Below are positions 44,075 through 54,614 of a stretch of DNA of 64,000 nt, one piece after another. Origin of the DNA: Tretioscincus oriximinensis (taxonomy: Eukaryota; Chordata; Lepidosauria; Squamata; Gymnophthalmidae); the NCBI GenBank assembly GCA_022410635.1, contig JAJVDF010000001.1, positions 11,691,869 to 11,755,868 of the forward strand, read 5' to 3'. A program made the position numbers and the translations under genes. The notes beneath the pieces are model-generated. The model did no database searches. It saw nothing but the letters and a program-made list of their open reading frames with translations, and was not told the origin of the DNA. Each line of letters begins with the position of its first letter. The stretch's first letter is position 1.

Positions 44075-44875
44075 TTTGGGTCATTGATTTATATTGTTCC
44101 ACAACTGACATACTTGTAAACCAGTCTACCTCTACTTAAAGATTTTTGTTGGCGGTGTTCATTTGCATAATACAGAGGCAGATTCATCATGACGGCAGAA
44201 CCTGTGCAATCTGGGGGAGCAACTATAAAGAAAATGCTGTTTCTAGCACAANTCCAGAATCTAGCACAAATGATGGCACTACCAAGAGGATTGTTTCTGA
44301 AGATCTTAAGTAACTGGAATCCCTATAAGGATGAAATGCTCCTATGGAAATGAAGCATGCACAGTCTGTACTCTTGTATAGGTTATTTTAGGATGGCTCA
44401 CAGTTCTTGGTATAATAGAGGTGGATTTTCCCTTCATTCATTTTTGATTTTCTTCTTTAGACAGTCAAGCACTTAGATCACCTTCTTTCCTTTCTTCCTG
44501 GGGAAACAGCTTCAGGTGGAATTCAGAACCTTGGAATGTCCCCTCTGTCAAATCAGCTATTTGAGTATACAAATGCAATGCCTTGCATGCCAGTTTTGGG
44601 ATTAAATTCTCTCTGCAGCTCTATCGATCTGTCTCTACTATTTATCTGGGGTGTCTGTCTATTGTTGGCTTGTCAAAGCAGGATGTCTGCTGCGTGTTTA
44701 AATATATGTATTTTTCAAAACTTGGTGTACTCTCATCCTCCTATATTTTCTCCTATATGTTTGACCAAGCACGAACACTGACAAATGGAAATCCAAATGA
44801 TATTTCTTCTTTTCATCCTTCCACTCGTCGCTATCAGAAAAGATTGCAGTTTAACTCCAATCACATAGAATTTTC
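44075..44875. other. No recognisable feature
   Basis: Unique-looking. The overlapping frames at 44536-44924 lack recognisable domains. Confidence 0.45.
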
Positions 44876-45065
44876 TTCCTTCTCATCTCTTTCTCTCTTA
44901 CTTTCTCTCTATCTATCTTTGTGAGTGAGTGTATGTGTGAGAAAAGGTAACTTTCTGTCGCTGAGTTTCAAGGTCAATGTAATAACCTTCCAAAGGAAGC
45001 TTTATTTCTCTCTCTCGATTTCTGACTCTCAAGCTCTCTCTCTTGCTCATTCTTTTTCTCTTTAG
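44876..45065 (+). repeat. CT-rich low-complexity tracts
   Basis: Two pyrimidine-rich runs (about 44876-44920 and 44998-45062) of TCTC units, separated by mixed sequence. Confidence 0.75.
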
Positions 45066-45069
45066 CACC

Positions 45070-46140
45070 ATAGGTTCCATTTGGAAACTTGTACAGCATG
45101 TTAAAAAAAATCAACTTCATCCATTAAGAGAGTGTGGAAGCAAAGTAGGGCTTGATACAATCTTCAAATGGAAGTGTGCACAAGCTTCCACCGAGTCATT
45201 CATCAAATTTCAATCCAATTAACTCCTGAAGCATTGATGCTAAATGGTCCTTTGCAAGGACCTGCAAAAGGCCAAGGTAAACCACATCAAATGAATCCTA
45301 GGTATTATTTGATAAGATTGAAAGGAAGGAGGAGGCCATGCTTACAGTGTTTCCTAAACAAGTTACCCTTAGTCAGTTTCTTGACAAATATAACAATTTC
45401 CTGAATTTATTTTTCATTCATATTAGTTGTGAGAGAAAGACTTCAATGCCTGTTGTCAAATACAGAGTTCACTTTTTTGCCCTGATCCTTAATATGAATT
45501 AAGAGTACATGTAGGGTCTATGTTGCATAGATCTGAATGCTAGTTCAGATCCATGTGGTCATGCCCTCCCTCTGATCCACTCTGTCCACACTGAGCAGAA
45601 TCTGATCTGGATTAATGGTGCCCTTAATGGTAGATCTATTTAATAAGTTCTCATTCTCAAATCCAGGATCTACTTGTGTACAGTGAGAGGATTGCTCAAC
45701 TTTGGTTTTCCTTTGGATCCCTGGAGAAAAGAAGTGCCTTGTATCTCCAGATAAGGACTTGGTGGCAGCACTACTGGTAACCACAGCACTCAAGAAGGAA
45801 ACAGTGCTGGAACACTGCTCCCCTTCTGNCCATCTGCTCAAGCCTCAATAAACAAGTCACCTTGACTAAGAATCATGTCGTGAATAATGCATTTCTTATT
45901 CTGGATTGACTTGGCATTCAAAACCAGTGACAGTGCTATCTAGGAAGAATAACTAATTGGTGTAGTGGCTTCATTCATGGTCAAAGACTATTATTTCATT
46001 TAAAAATAAAAATATTATCCAATTACTTGTGCATTGCTTTTCTGGGTCATCCCTCCCTTGTTTCCATTCACTCTCCCCCCCCCTCCTCTTTTTTGTCTTC
46101 TATTTGAGACTGCCCAGATGCCACTGTGTAAGACATAAAG
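45070..46140. other. No recognisable feature
   Basis: No supported feature. A segment near 45590-45660 ('cagaatctgatctggattaa') loosely recalls the short family at 42819. Confidence 0.4.
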
Positions 46141-46145
46141 TTGGA

Positions 46146-46345
46146 TTATAGAATCATAGAATCAAAGGGACGTCCAGGATCATCGGGTCCAACATCCTGT
46201 TCAGTGCAGGATTCATTAAACCATCCCAGACAGATGACTGTCCAGCCTCTGTTTGAAGACTTCCAGGGAAGGCGAACTCACCACCTCCTGTGGCAAACTG
46301 TTCCAATGGTTTATCACCCAGATGGCTTGTGGTCCAGTTCAGCAG
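46146..46345 (-). mobile_element. CR1 LINE 3' end, antisense (ATTCTATG-tailed subfamily)
   Basis: Starts with 'tagaatcatagaatcaaag', the complement of the ATTCTATG octamers. It continues 'gtccaggatcatcgggtcc', 'gatgactgtccagcctctg' and 'aaggcgaactcaccacctcc'. Antisense relative of 24779-25138. Confidence 0.87.
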
Positions 46346-46358
46346 GTCACCTCTTAAA

Positions 46359-46570
46359 TTCCTTCTTCCTCTTCTCACCTTCTTTTTTTTCCTCCTTTCC
46401 TCTCCTCTTTGCCTACTTCCCCTTCCCTCCCTGCCTTCCTGTCTGCCAAACCCACCCACCCACCTCTTTCCTCTCTTCCTTCTCACATTTTTCCCCTTCC
46501 TCATTTTCTTTTTCTCTCCCTCCCTTCTTTCCTCCCTCCTGTTTCCATACCTTCTCTTCTCTCCCCTCCA
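46359..46570 (+). repeat. Polypyrimidine tract, about 210 bp
   Basis: Almost continuous C/T. The open frames over it (145 and 99 aa) encode only F/S/P/L-rich peptides and are composition artefacts. It starts where the CR1 copy ends. Confidence 0.85.
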
Positions 46571-46574
46571 CCTA

Positions 46575-47320
46575 TTAGTTAGAAATTAGAACTGCCACAG
46601 TCCTCTCATTGTGAAGTCCAAGTTTGACAGCAAAAAATAAGGATGTTGAAATGAAAATTAAATTGGTAAATTTAAGTAGCTTCACGGGGTGCAGAATATT
46701 CACTTAGCATGATACCTGCGAATGTTTTTTATACTTTTGATTGAAGATAGTAAGCTTTCATTTGGTAGGAACCAAACAAATTAGGNCTCCCTTTCATGAA
46801 TTCCTTCACACATCTGTATCTATTGACAAAACAGAGCATAAAACAGTGCCTCCAATCAAGCCCCTTATAAGCATCCCCCCTATTTGCTTGCTTTCACTTT
46901 AAACAAGGAGCTCAGACTTTGTGTACATAAGAACACAGTGTGTAATTTTATAGTATTTTCCCTTACNGGAAGGCAGTATTCTCAAAGAAATTTTGATATC
47001 ACCTAGAATAATATGCAGATAAAAATCTAGTCACATATGCAACTTATTCCTAAATGTTTGGATGAATTTCTTGGCTTACAAATACCTCCAAATGTGTCAG
47101 GAAATTCACATTGTGGAGAAAATTCAATTAGGGCTGCACACTCATGGTGTGATGTCCTTCCACCCACAGAAAGAGCTGCCTGGCATACACACACTTGGAA
47201 TCTTTTGGTTTTGTAAACACATGTCTGCTCAATAGTGGGTCTCAAATTGTCCCAATCTTCTAAAAGTTGGTATAGGCTCTTTTTGCATTTTTACTAGGAA
47301 ATAGTCCAAGCAATTTGCTT
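46575..47320. other. No recognisable feature
   Basis: AT-rich unique-looking sequence. Confidence 0.45.
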
Positions 47321-47324
47321 CCTT

Positions 47325-47600
47325 ATTCCACAATCATTCCTGCACTGTTGAAACATTCCTACAGAAAGTGCAAATGATGAATTATAGCCTCTCTGGGTTT
47401 TATATATCATGGTGGGGTAATCAGGTATGTAACACAGAAATGCTAGATAATACAGATTTGTACTCTCTGTGCCTTGCTAGGAGCAGGAATGCTTCTGCTT
47501 GGGGAAGTATGAAAGATAGCAAACTGTTTCTCTAGGCATTGGATACAAATGATTCTCAGAGACCATTCTTTGAAGGTAAATGTAAAAAAGTCCTTACTTA
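47325..47600 (+). repeat. Unclassified repeat family M, copy 5
   Basis: 'cacaatcattcctgcactg', 'ttgaaacattcctacagaaa', 'tgtaacacagaaatgctag', 'gctaggagcaggaatgcttc' and 'ccattctttgaaggtaaatg' follow the family order. It is the best-preserved left end of the family. Confidence 0.65.
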
Positions 47601-47844
47601 AATCTACTTTAACTAATGATTAGGGCTGCTGGAATGGCTAAGTANTTCCCTCAATAGTGTTGAAATCCGGAGGAGAAAGATAAGAAATGCTTCCACACTG
47701 GACAGTCCTCCTCACAAGCAAGCAAGGCGTCCCTTCTAAATTTTAATGCAGAATATGCAGGAAATATTTTTCATTTTTCATTGTGGATTTAAAACACTAG
47801 TACTATCCCCTCCAAGTTATTTCTGAACCTCTCTTTTTCACTTT

Positions 47845-48300
47845 ATGTGGATGGAGCATAAGGTCTGTGCACACCAAGGGGTAAACAGAGTGAAATCCAC
47901 AATCTAAAAGTGATTGTGAATTTCGCTGGGAAAAAAAAGGGGGGGGAGAGATACTTACCCCTGAATCCACATGGAGCTGGTGCGAGGCTGATGACAAAAA
48001 CCAGGAAGACGCAGGTGCGCATGACCAATCACCTTTGATCCTGCAATCCTATTGGCTGGCATCTTCTCATGTTGTTCATCTCCTCATGATGGCACAACAG
48101 ACAGCAGAGCTGCAGGCAGCTTAACATGGAAGATGCAGGAATTTCATCTTGCAGTTAGTTGATCTGCAATAGGAGATCCCCCAGTTTCCCCTTCTATTGC
48201 AGATACTTTCTGGATGCAAGGTGAAGCTTAGGGAAACTTNCATTAATCCATATTGCTGGGCAGCAAAGATGACAGAACTTCATGTCAAGAACAAGGTAAG
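47845..48300 (+). repeat. Unclassified repeat family N, copy 2
   Basis: Collinear with 22040-22465, including the palindrome at about 47891-47924 (GAAATCCACAATC ... GATTGTGAATTTC), 'gcgaggctgatgacaaaaac', 'cttctattgcagatactttc' and the end 'tcaagaacaaggtaagt'. No preserved coding frame. Confidence 0.6.
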
Positions 48301-48304
48301 TAAA

Positions 48305-50030
48305 CATTATGTACGTGCATCAGCATTTACTGAGAAAATTAAGGTTAAGAGAGAGCTGTTACTCAGGGTGAATGTGCATTGGAGAAGGAATTTTTCTGAA
48401 ACAGGGATTCAAAATTTGAATAAAGTTTGCCTTTTTAACAACATCCAAACATTTGAACTTGCCTAGTTTTTAAAGCATGTTCCCATCCAAGGGGAAGAAA
48501 CCAAAACTGNATGAGAGTTGAAATTTAGTTGAATTTGGCAAGTGTTTAATTTAGATTTTTGATATCTGATTTATTCCTAAACTGGGTGTTGGTTTGTTGT
48601 TGTAAACAAAAATAGTGCTATTCCCTTTCCTTGAGTAATTCTGCACTGGCTGGTATGGTCTAAGAAAAGCCCTAGGAAAAGCTTCTCTTGGGCTGTGCCA
48701 GTATGCAAAGGCATGTTCCTAATAGGCCTGCTGCTTGGGTATACCACTCATTGCAGAACTGCCTCTGGATACAGCTGCTTGGCTGCTAAGTGGTCAACTT
48801 AGTGGGCCATTAGTCTAACCCAAATGGACTTGAATGTTCTTAAGTAAAGAACATTCAAGTAAAGACACTTACTCCTACTCCTGGGAAAGATCCGCACATC
48901 TCATGCCTCAACCTGCGTATCAACCCTATATATCAGTTGCACAAAGACGGCACAAGTGTTTACCTCAGGTTTCCACTCCCTTTGCTATTAAGAGTAGTGG
49001 TACAAAAGCCCTAATTAAATACACCTTAGTAAATATCCAAATGAGTTTGAACTGGTTCAATTCAAATTGACCCCTTTCAAACAAGGAGGTGGTTTGGTAT
49101 AGTTTGATTCGAACTAGGTCAAACCATTAAAAATTCAAATCAAACCAGTTCAAAACTCAACTGAGACAGCACATCTGTAAAAAGATTCTTTGGACATTTT
49201 CAGATCTTATGTTAAACCCAGCAGTAGAAGAATAATGGCTAGGTGGAACCTTTCACTGAAAGTGGATCAGGTAGAAAAAGGAAGAATGCTTTCCATGACG
49301 GATACTCAGTTATCAATTACATTGTAAAGATACCCCCTCAACAAGTTGACTCCCATTTTACACGGAACAGAATACGGAGCTGAATTCTGTACTCTGGAGA
49401 GCCTTGGGGAAGGTATCTTCAGCCTTTTCCCCTCTAGGCTCAACAATACTTTGTCATTCTGCTTTTCACATCCTGAAATCAGAGGCAGAAGAGGTGAGAG
49501 TGGTCGCTATAGTAACTCCTTTCAAGCCTTCTGCTAATTCAGTTCTGTTGCTTTCTGGGAAAGACTCTTAATTTTCTGTGTCTTTCCTTTTCCCCTTAAG
49601 CTGCTACCTTGGACAAGCATTTTCTTGCATTTCTTAATAAACTCTAGCATCTCTCCTCTGTGCTGGGGTGCACAGGAGACATGCAGGGGGTAAGGATGTT
49701 TGTGATCAGGGCTGGAGAACAGTGAATATGAAAGTGAATGTCCTTCCCATACACATCAAGAAATGCGACCCAGTCCAAAACAAATTTCTTGCATTCATTA
49801 ATCTATCCACTGACATAAGTGTTCATCTAAAGACAACCACACAGCNCCAGCATCAGCATCTATTACTGCTCATTTATTTGTTAGTTTGGGAAAAGAGGGG
49901 TGATGAGAAGAAGAAAAATAAAAGGGATAAATACAAGAAGTCAAAAGAAAAGCTTCATCTCAAAAGATGAAGGCTTAGAGAGATGGTAATAAGGGGACAT
50001 TAGTATTCCAGTCCCGTCTCCATTTTTCCT
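48305..50030. other. No gene seen; perfect hairpin at 48828-48860
   Basis: Unique-looking sequence. The purine-rich run at 49895-49965 lies just upstream of the long polypyrimidine tract. Confidence 0.45.
48828..48860. repeat. Perfect 14-bp hairpin
   Basis: ACTTGAATGTTCTT and its exact complement AAGAACATTCAAGT are separated by 5 bases (AAGTA). No gene is nearby, so a terminator or other role cannot be inferred. Confidence 0.85.
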
Positions 50031-50035
50031 AGTCC

Positions 50036-50394
50036 TACCATCTATTCCTCCTTCTCCTTCCTTCCTTTCTTCCATCTTCTCTCTTTGCCTTTCTCTCTCT
50101 CCTTTCCTCCCTCCCTGCCTTCCTATCGCTCTCCTCCTTCCCTCTTTCACACCTTCTCCCTCCCTTTCTTTCCCCATTATCTCTCTTCTTCCTCTCCCTC
50201 CTTGCTTCCTTCTTTATTCCTTTCACTTTTCCCTACCTTTCTCCCTCGTTCCTTCCTATACCCAGAGTCCCTGTACCCAATCTCCATCCTCCCTTCTTCC
50301 CTCCACCCCATTCCCTCCTTCATCTTTTCTTTCTTCCCTCTCTACCACCTCCTTNCCTCTCTTTCTCTCCTTCCTTCTTTCCTTTGGCTCTTCC
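50036..50394 (+). repeat. Polypyrimidine tract, about 360 bp
   Basis: Imperfect (CCTT/CCCT)n. The 150-aa plus-strand frame and the opposing K/R/E/G-rich frames are artefacts. Tracts this long can form triplex (H-DNA) and are a common assembly problem. One N is present at 50355. Confidence 0.88.
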
Positions 50395-50436
50395 TTAACA
50401 TGCAGGTATCACTGTGTGAAGATAAAATTAAAGAAA

Positions 50437-50880
50437 ACAAGAGGAGTCCTGCTGAATCAGGTTACAGCCCATTTAGTTCAGCATTCTGTCTCACACAGGG
50501 GCCACAAGTTGCCTCTGGGCATTCACAGAAGACATAGAATCATAGAATCATAGAGTTGGAATGGACCTCCAGGGTCATCGGGTCCAACCCCCTGCTCGAT
50601 GCAGGATTCATTAACAGAACCTTCAGTGCTCTTGAATCCTTGCAAGAGGCATTTAAAGGAATCCCATCTGTCTTTCCAAGTTGGATGCAGCATTTAGGAA
50701 TCCATTCCGTTGATAAACTTGTCCTGCATAAATTTGTCTAATATTTTTTAAAGCTATCCAGACAGGACATTGTCATCCCTTCTTCTGATAGTAAATTCCA
50801 TAGACTGATCACCTGGTTTGGGTGCAAAAATAATTCTCCTGCCACTGTATCTTTAATAGCTGCCTGGCAACTTTTGAAAC
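50437..50880 (-). mobile_element. CR1 LINE 3' portion, antisense, split by another CR1
   Basis: The left part (50437-50533) has 'gaggagtcctgctgaatcag' and 'agcattctgtctcacacagg'. The right part (about 50620-50880) resumes with 'ggcatttaaaggaatcc', 'aagctatccagacaggac' and 'taaattccatagactgatca'. The parts are collinear with 31045-31382. Confidence 0.7.
50534..50614 (-). mobile_element. Short CR1 3' end nested in another CR1
   Basis: 'atagaatcatagaatcatag' followed by 'ttggaatggacctccagggt', 'ggtccaaccccctgctcg' and 'caggattcattaa'. This is about 80 bp of the ATTCTATG-tailed subfamily inserted in the TTCTTATG-tailed copy, so it is the younger event. Confidence 0.8.
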
Positions 50881-50884
50881 TTCC

Positions 50885-51960
50885 TCATCCCTAGAATTAT
50901 TAAAAGCAGGTGCTTGACTGTTTCTTTGGTGGCCCAGTCCCAGCTGAAATGAACATACTGAAGACATTTTGCACTTTAACTTTTCCTGAAGTTCTGCAGA
51001 AGTGGTTTAACTAGCATGTGCCATTATTGACCATCAATCGCCTACTTTTGTGAATTGCACACTTCTCATAGAGTTGGTTAATCTTTTCTGCTATTCCTAG
51101 GCAGAAAATCAAGTATTAAATCTTTAATTTTCATTCTTGATGTCTCATTTCAAATTTGATGAGCTACACTAGGATCAAAAATAATCAATTTACGTATCCG
51201 AACTGTATTGAATAGCCTTTTCCCCATCATATCTTGCTTGTGCTTTTCTTACTTCAGTTCTTCATTNTCTTTTTTGAACTAGTTACATAGGTAATCGGGC
51301 CATCAAGGAACTGAATAGTTACTACAGAGGATATGCTACAACTTAGCATTTGGGCTGTGAAAGATCAACATAGGTCTAGGCTGCTTTAATCCAAGTNAGT
51401 TTTCTGTAATCTGATGATGTCACTACACATTATGTCATCCTATCCAGTGTATGGTACCACCCATGCTAGGATCGAATAATGGATAGGATGTTATTGTTTT
51501 TCTTGGGTTATATGGCATTGCCCATAAAATAAAGCAAGTGAATTTATTCAGCATCATAACCAAACAAATTTAATACTGCTTTTAACAATAGGAAATACAG
51601 TTCCTTATACAGTTTCTTTTTAACATTGCTCTTGCATAGATCACAGAGTGAATATGTGTCAAGGTGCATCCAGACTAATTTCTTTTCACTATCCTACTGT
51701 GGCATTGAAGTGTCTTCCATATGTAATTGCTGGGACCCAGCAATCATAGCTGTCTAAAAGCTCTTTATTTTGGATATCATCCTCATCTTCCCCTTGACTT
51801 AATGATGGAGCAAGGCTCTGTTTGTTCATCCCCCGCCTTGATTCCAGAGCATAAAAAAGGCTAGGTGAACTGTGTGTTTCCAGTCACATTTTTTTCATGC
51901 TATAATAGCATGATTATAGAGGATTTGGTAAATATGGTAGTGCTAGAAAGTAACTGTGCT
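50885..51960. other. No recognisable feature
   Basis: Unique-looking AT-rich sequence with two Ns. Confidence 0.45.
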
Positions 51961-51967
51961 TTTCCTT

Positions 51968-52138
51968 TAGGATTACCAGATAAAATCTGGGATAACAGTT
52001 TGCACCTTTAATAGAAGAGAAGAACTTTCACCAAACTTTTCACTTTTCAACATCTAATCGCTGCAATATCTGCCCCCCTCCCTTTTTACATTCATTAAAG
52101 GTGTAAATTTCTATCCCAAATTTTATCAGGTAACCTTA
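51968..52138. mobile_element. 171-bp hAT-like MITE
   Basis: The left end is TAGGATTACCAGATAAAATC. The complement of the right end is TAAGGTTACCTGATAAAATT. The arms stay alike for about 45 bp, through 'ttgcacctttaat' and 'ttacacctttaat'. The flanks TTTTCCTT (51960-51967) and TTTTTCTT (52139-52146) match at 7 of 8 positions. The middle is non-coding. The terminus resembles that of the 28177 element (TAGGCTGACCA). Confidence 0.75.
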
Positions 52139-52149
52139 TTTTTCTTGCT

Positions 52150-52406
52150 GATACATTTATTTATTTGTATCTATATCCCACCCTATACCCGAAGGTCTCA
52201 GGGTGGCCTACCATAGGGTGGCGCACATAGCTTTTGTTCCTTTCTCCACAACAGACACCCTGGGGAGTTGGTGGGGCTGAGAGAGTTCAAAGAACTGTGA
52301 CTGGCCCAAGGTCACCCAGCTGGCTTCATAGGGGAGTGGGGAATCAAACCGGGAGACTACCAGATAAGAGTCCCACACTCTAACCACTGCACCAAACTGG
52401 CTCTTA
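52150..52406 (-). mobile_element. tRNA-derived squamate SINE (family A), full length, antisense
   Basis: 'tttatttatttgtatctata' tail, 'ccctatacccgaaggtctca', 'ccacaacagacaccctggg', 'gactggcccaaggtcaccc', then the head with 'gggaatcaaaccgggagac' (complement of the B box) and 'accactgcaccaaactggc'. It lies only about 10 bp from the MITE at 51968-52138. Confidence 0.85.
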
Positions 52407-52409
52407 TGC

Positions 52410-53520
52410 AACTTCTGTAGTGAAATATCCAGTCTTTATGGTAGTCTGGATATTGCCTGTGAGAGCTGCTGAAACCCTCAGCCCTGCCTTTCAGCTTTCT
52501 CCCTCATTTCTATTCTTCGATTTAGGCTACAAGAATCTTGCTGTTACTATTCAACTACTAAAGGTGCACTAGTTTTCCTTTTGATATGCTTCAATAAATG
52601 GTCCAGGAGCTTTGCCGTTCTTACTTTCAATGAAGTATTCAAGGTGCATGGTCTCTGTTGTTCTCAACTACTGTGGAGCAAGAACCTGCTCTCAAGGAGT
52701 GCCATCTGTAGAGTGCTACGGAACAGACTAGGATAGGTATTAGAAGGCAGACTTCATTTTGAAAACATCAGCCAGAGCTATCTAGAATTTATCAAAGAAC
52801 TGCATGAGCATGTTATCAAAGGATTACNTAAAAAAGGACATGGAAGTCATTTTTAACATATTGGCTGAAGCAAAAGCTTTTAATTGCTATCCTCAAAGTG
52901 ACAAAAGAAACCAAGTAATGAGACAAGAAAGGTTGAAAGCAGGGAAATTGCTTGTTTGCATAAATCTAGAGCAAGCTGATCTGGGAAAGTAAAAGAAGCT
53001 AAATATTGCTTAAGCACAGGCTCCACCCTTAAAGTTTGAGCTACACATGAATCTGACATTTATCTCTGTCAATCTACCATCTCATAGCAATCAATATCTA
53101 GATCACTTCTACTTTATCCATTATTAATCCTCATCAGCATGGAGAAAAATATGTAATTAGTGAACAGAGGAGTTTTAAATATATAAAATGATTCATTGGG
53201 GTGAAAGAGAATTGATGGTTATTTTCTCTATCACACAAAATTAGAAGTGTGTTCCCACTAGGGGAAAAATGGGAGCAAAAGCTGTGGGGTTTTGCACTGG
53301 GTGAATGTGCATCTCATTTAAGCTCCTGTTAGAAGACAGCAGAAGCAAGGAGGAAATATGCAAAGATTTCCCTTACTACTATGGACTCTAATCCTTCAGT
53401 ATCATATGCAGAAGCTATGCTCTTTCCCTGCCCTAAAATGGGCAGGGAATGAGGAAAAACAACAATGAAGCAGATTTAAATCCATTCGCAGTTTTCTAAA
53501 TTTGCTTTTTCTCCATCAGT
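52410..53520. other. No recognisable feature
   Basis: Unique-looking sequence, no supported feature. Confidence 0.45.
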
Positions 53521-53547
53521 CAGAACGCAGCCTATGAAATTGATGGG

Positions 53548-54358
53548 TGTGACATTTGCCATTTTAAGGTTTGTATTNGTTTTATATACTTACTGTGCTA
53601 TCCCAGAGGGAGGGGGAAAGAGCAGGCCTGGGAAGGGGCGTGGCTTCCTGATTCCCTGTTTGGGAGGGGGCAAGGCTGGAGGAGCCAGCTAATAAGGCTT
53701 CAAGTAGTCAGCTAGTCAGAATATAAAAGGGGAACTGACCAGGGCTACTGGCCTTTCTGTCGGATTAAACTTGTGATATAGCAGGTTGACAGAGGGGTCC
53801 ACTTCTCATCTGCCTCAGTGGGAGGGGTGGAAGTGTATGGTGGCCTGGATGGGTCATAGTTGACACTTGACTCTGGCTAGAACAAATAAGTAAATATGGG
53901 ACCTGTTGCTTTAGGTTTCTGAAACTAAAGTTACTGTTGCTTTGAGCTTTGTGCTTGAATTCAGGCTTGTTCTATAAAAGTCTCCTCTTCCTTATTACTA
54001 CTATTACTACTATTACTACTATTACTACTATTACTACTATTACTACTATTACTACTATTACTACTATTACTATTATTAATCTTCTTTCAAATTCTTTGCT
54101 GAAAACAATAAACTGGTTATTTGTTTGAATTCAAAAATCTCTCTTTTATTTCCTGAAAACATTATATAAACACGCTACTGGTGGGAACTGGTGATAAACC
54201 CCATCATATAAGTAAACACAGAGACCTTATGTAGGCTAAGGGTTATTACTGTTGTTCCAAGCAGTCATGGTTGCTGGCTTGGACATCAGGGAGATATCGT
54301 GGCACCTCTAGCTGAGAGGGTCAATGATCTTAGGGGCCCTCAGGTAGGGGTCATCACA
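53548..54358 (+). mobile_element. Solo LTR of the Gypsy-type family, inserted in CR1
   Basis: Starts TGTGACATTTG and ends GGGGTCATCACA, with 5-bp duplications ATGGG at 53543-53547 and 54359-54363. It is collinear with the minus-strand LTRs at 10039 and 13500: 'gagcaggcctggga', 'gactgaccagggct'-type blocks, 'cacgctactggtggga' and 'aggggccctcaggtaggggt'. A TATA-like box (ATATAAAAGGGG) is near 53721 and a poly-A signal (CAATAAAC) near 54107. It is older than the other two copies and carries a 9-bp microsatellite. Confidence 0.88.
53993..54078 (+). repeat. (ATTACTACT)n microsatellite inside the LTR
   Basis: About nine copies of a 9-bp ATTACTACT unit. In the minus-strand LTR copies the corresponding place holds a cluster of Ns (10438-10468 and 13769-13799), so it may be a variable tract there too. 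Confidence 0.85.
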
Positions 54359-54363
54359 ATGGG

Positions 54364-54610
54364 CAAGAGAGTTAAGATGGACTCAAAGAGCCATTAGTCT
54401 ACAGAATTTATTTCCAGAAGAGCTAGTAACAACAACCAGCCCCAATGGCTTTAAGAAAGTATTAGACAAATCCGTGGAATGGATATATTAATTGGAGAGA
54501 TAGATTTCTCAAAATGCCATTTGCAGAGACTCAAGAGTCCATTAAGGTTTTGTTTTCTGCTTTAGATGGCCATAAGCAATTGATGGGCCACTGTGAATGA
54601 ACATACCACC
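54364..54610 (+). mobile_element. CR1 LINE 3' region, sense, interrupted by the LTR
   Basis: 'gcaagagagttaagatggac', 'ttaagaaagtattagacaaa', 'aatgccatttgcagagactc' and 'gatgggccactgtgaatga' follow CR1 order. The missing left piece is 'cctatgaaattgatggg' at 53531-53547. Removing the LTR and one ATGGG rejoins the block seen intact at 41825-41850. Confidence 0.78.
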
Positions 54611-54614
54611 TCCC

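Noticed and set aside
46141..46589. 145- and 99-codon frames as proteins
   Set aside because: They arise from a CR1 end plus a polypyrimidine tract and encode only low-complexity peptides.
50085..50537. 150-codon frame as a protein
   Set aside because: Translation of the CT tract, with an N inside. Pure composition artefact.
53993..54078. Regularly spaced repeat as a CRISPR-like array
   Set aside because: A 9-bp unit without spacers, inside a eukaryotic LTR. It is a microsatellite.
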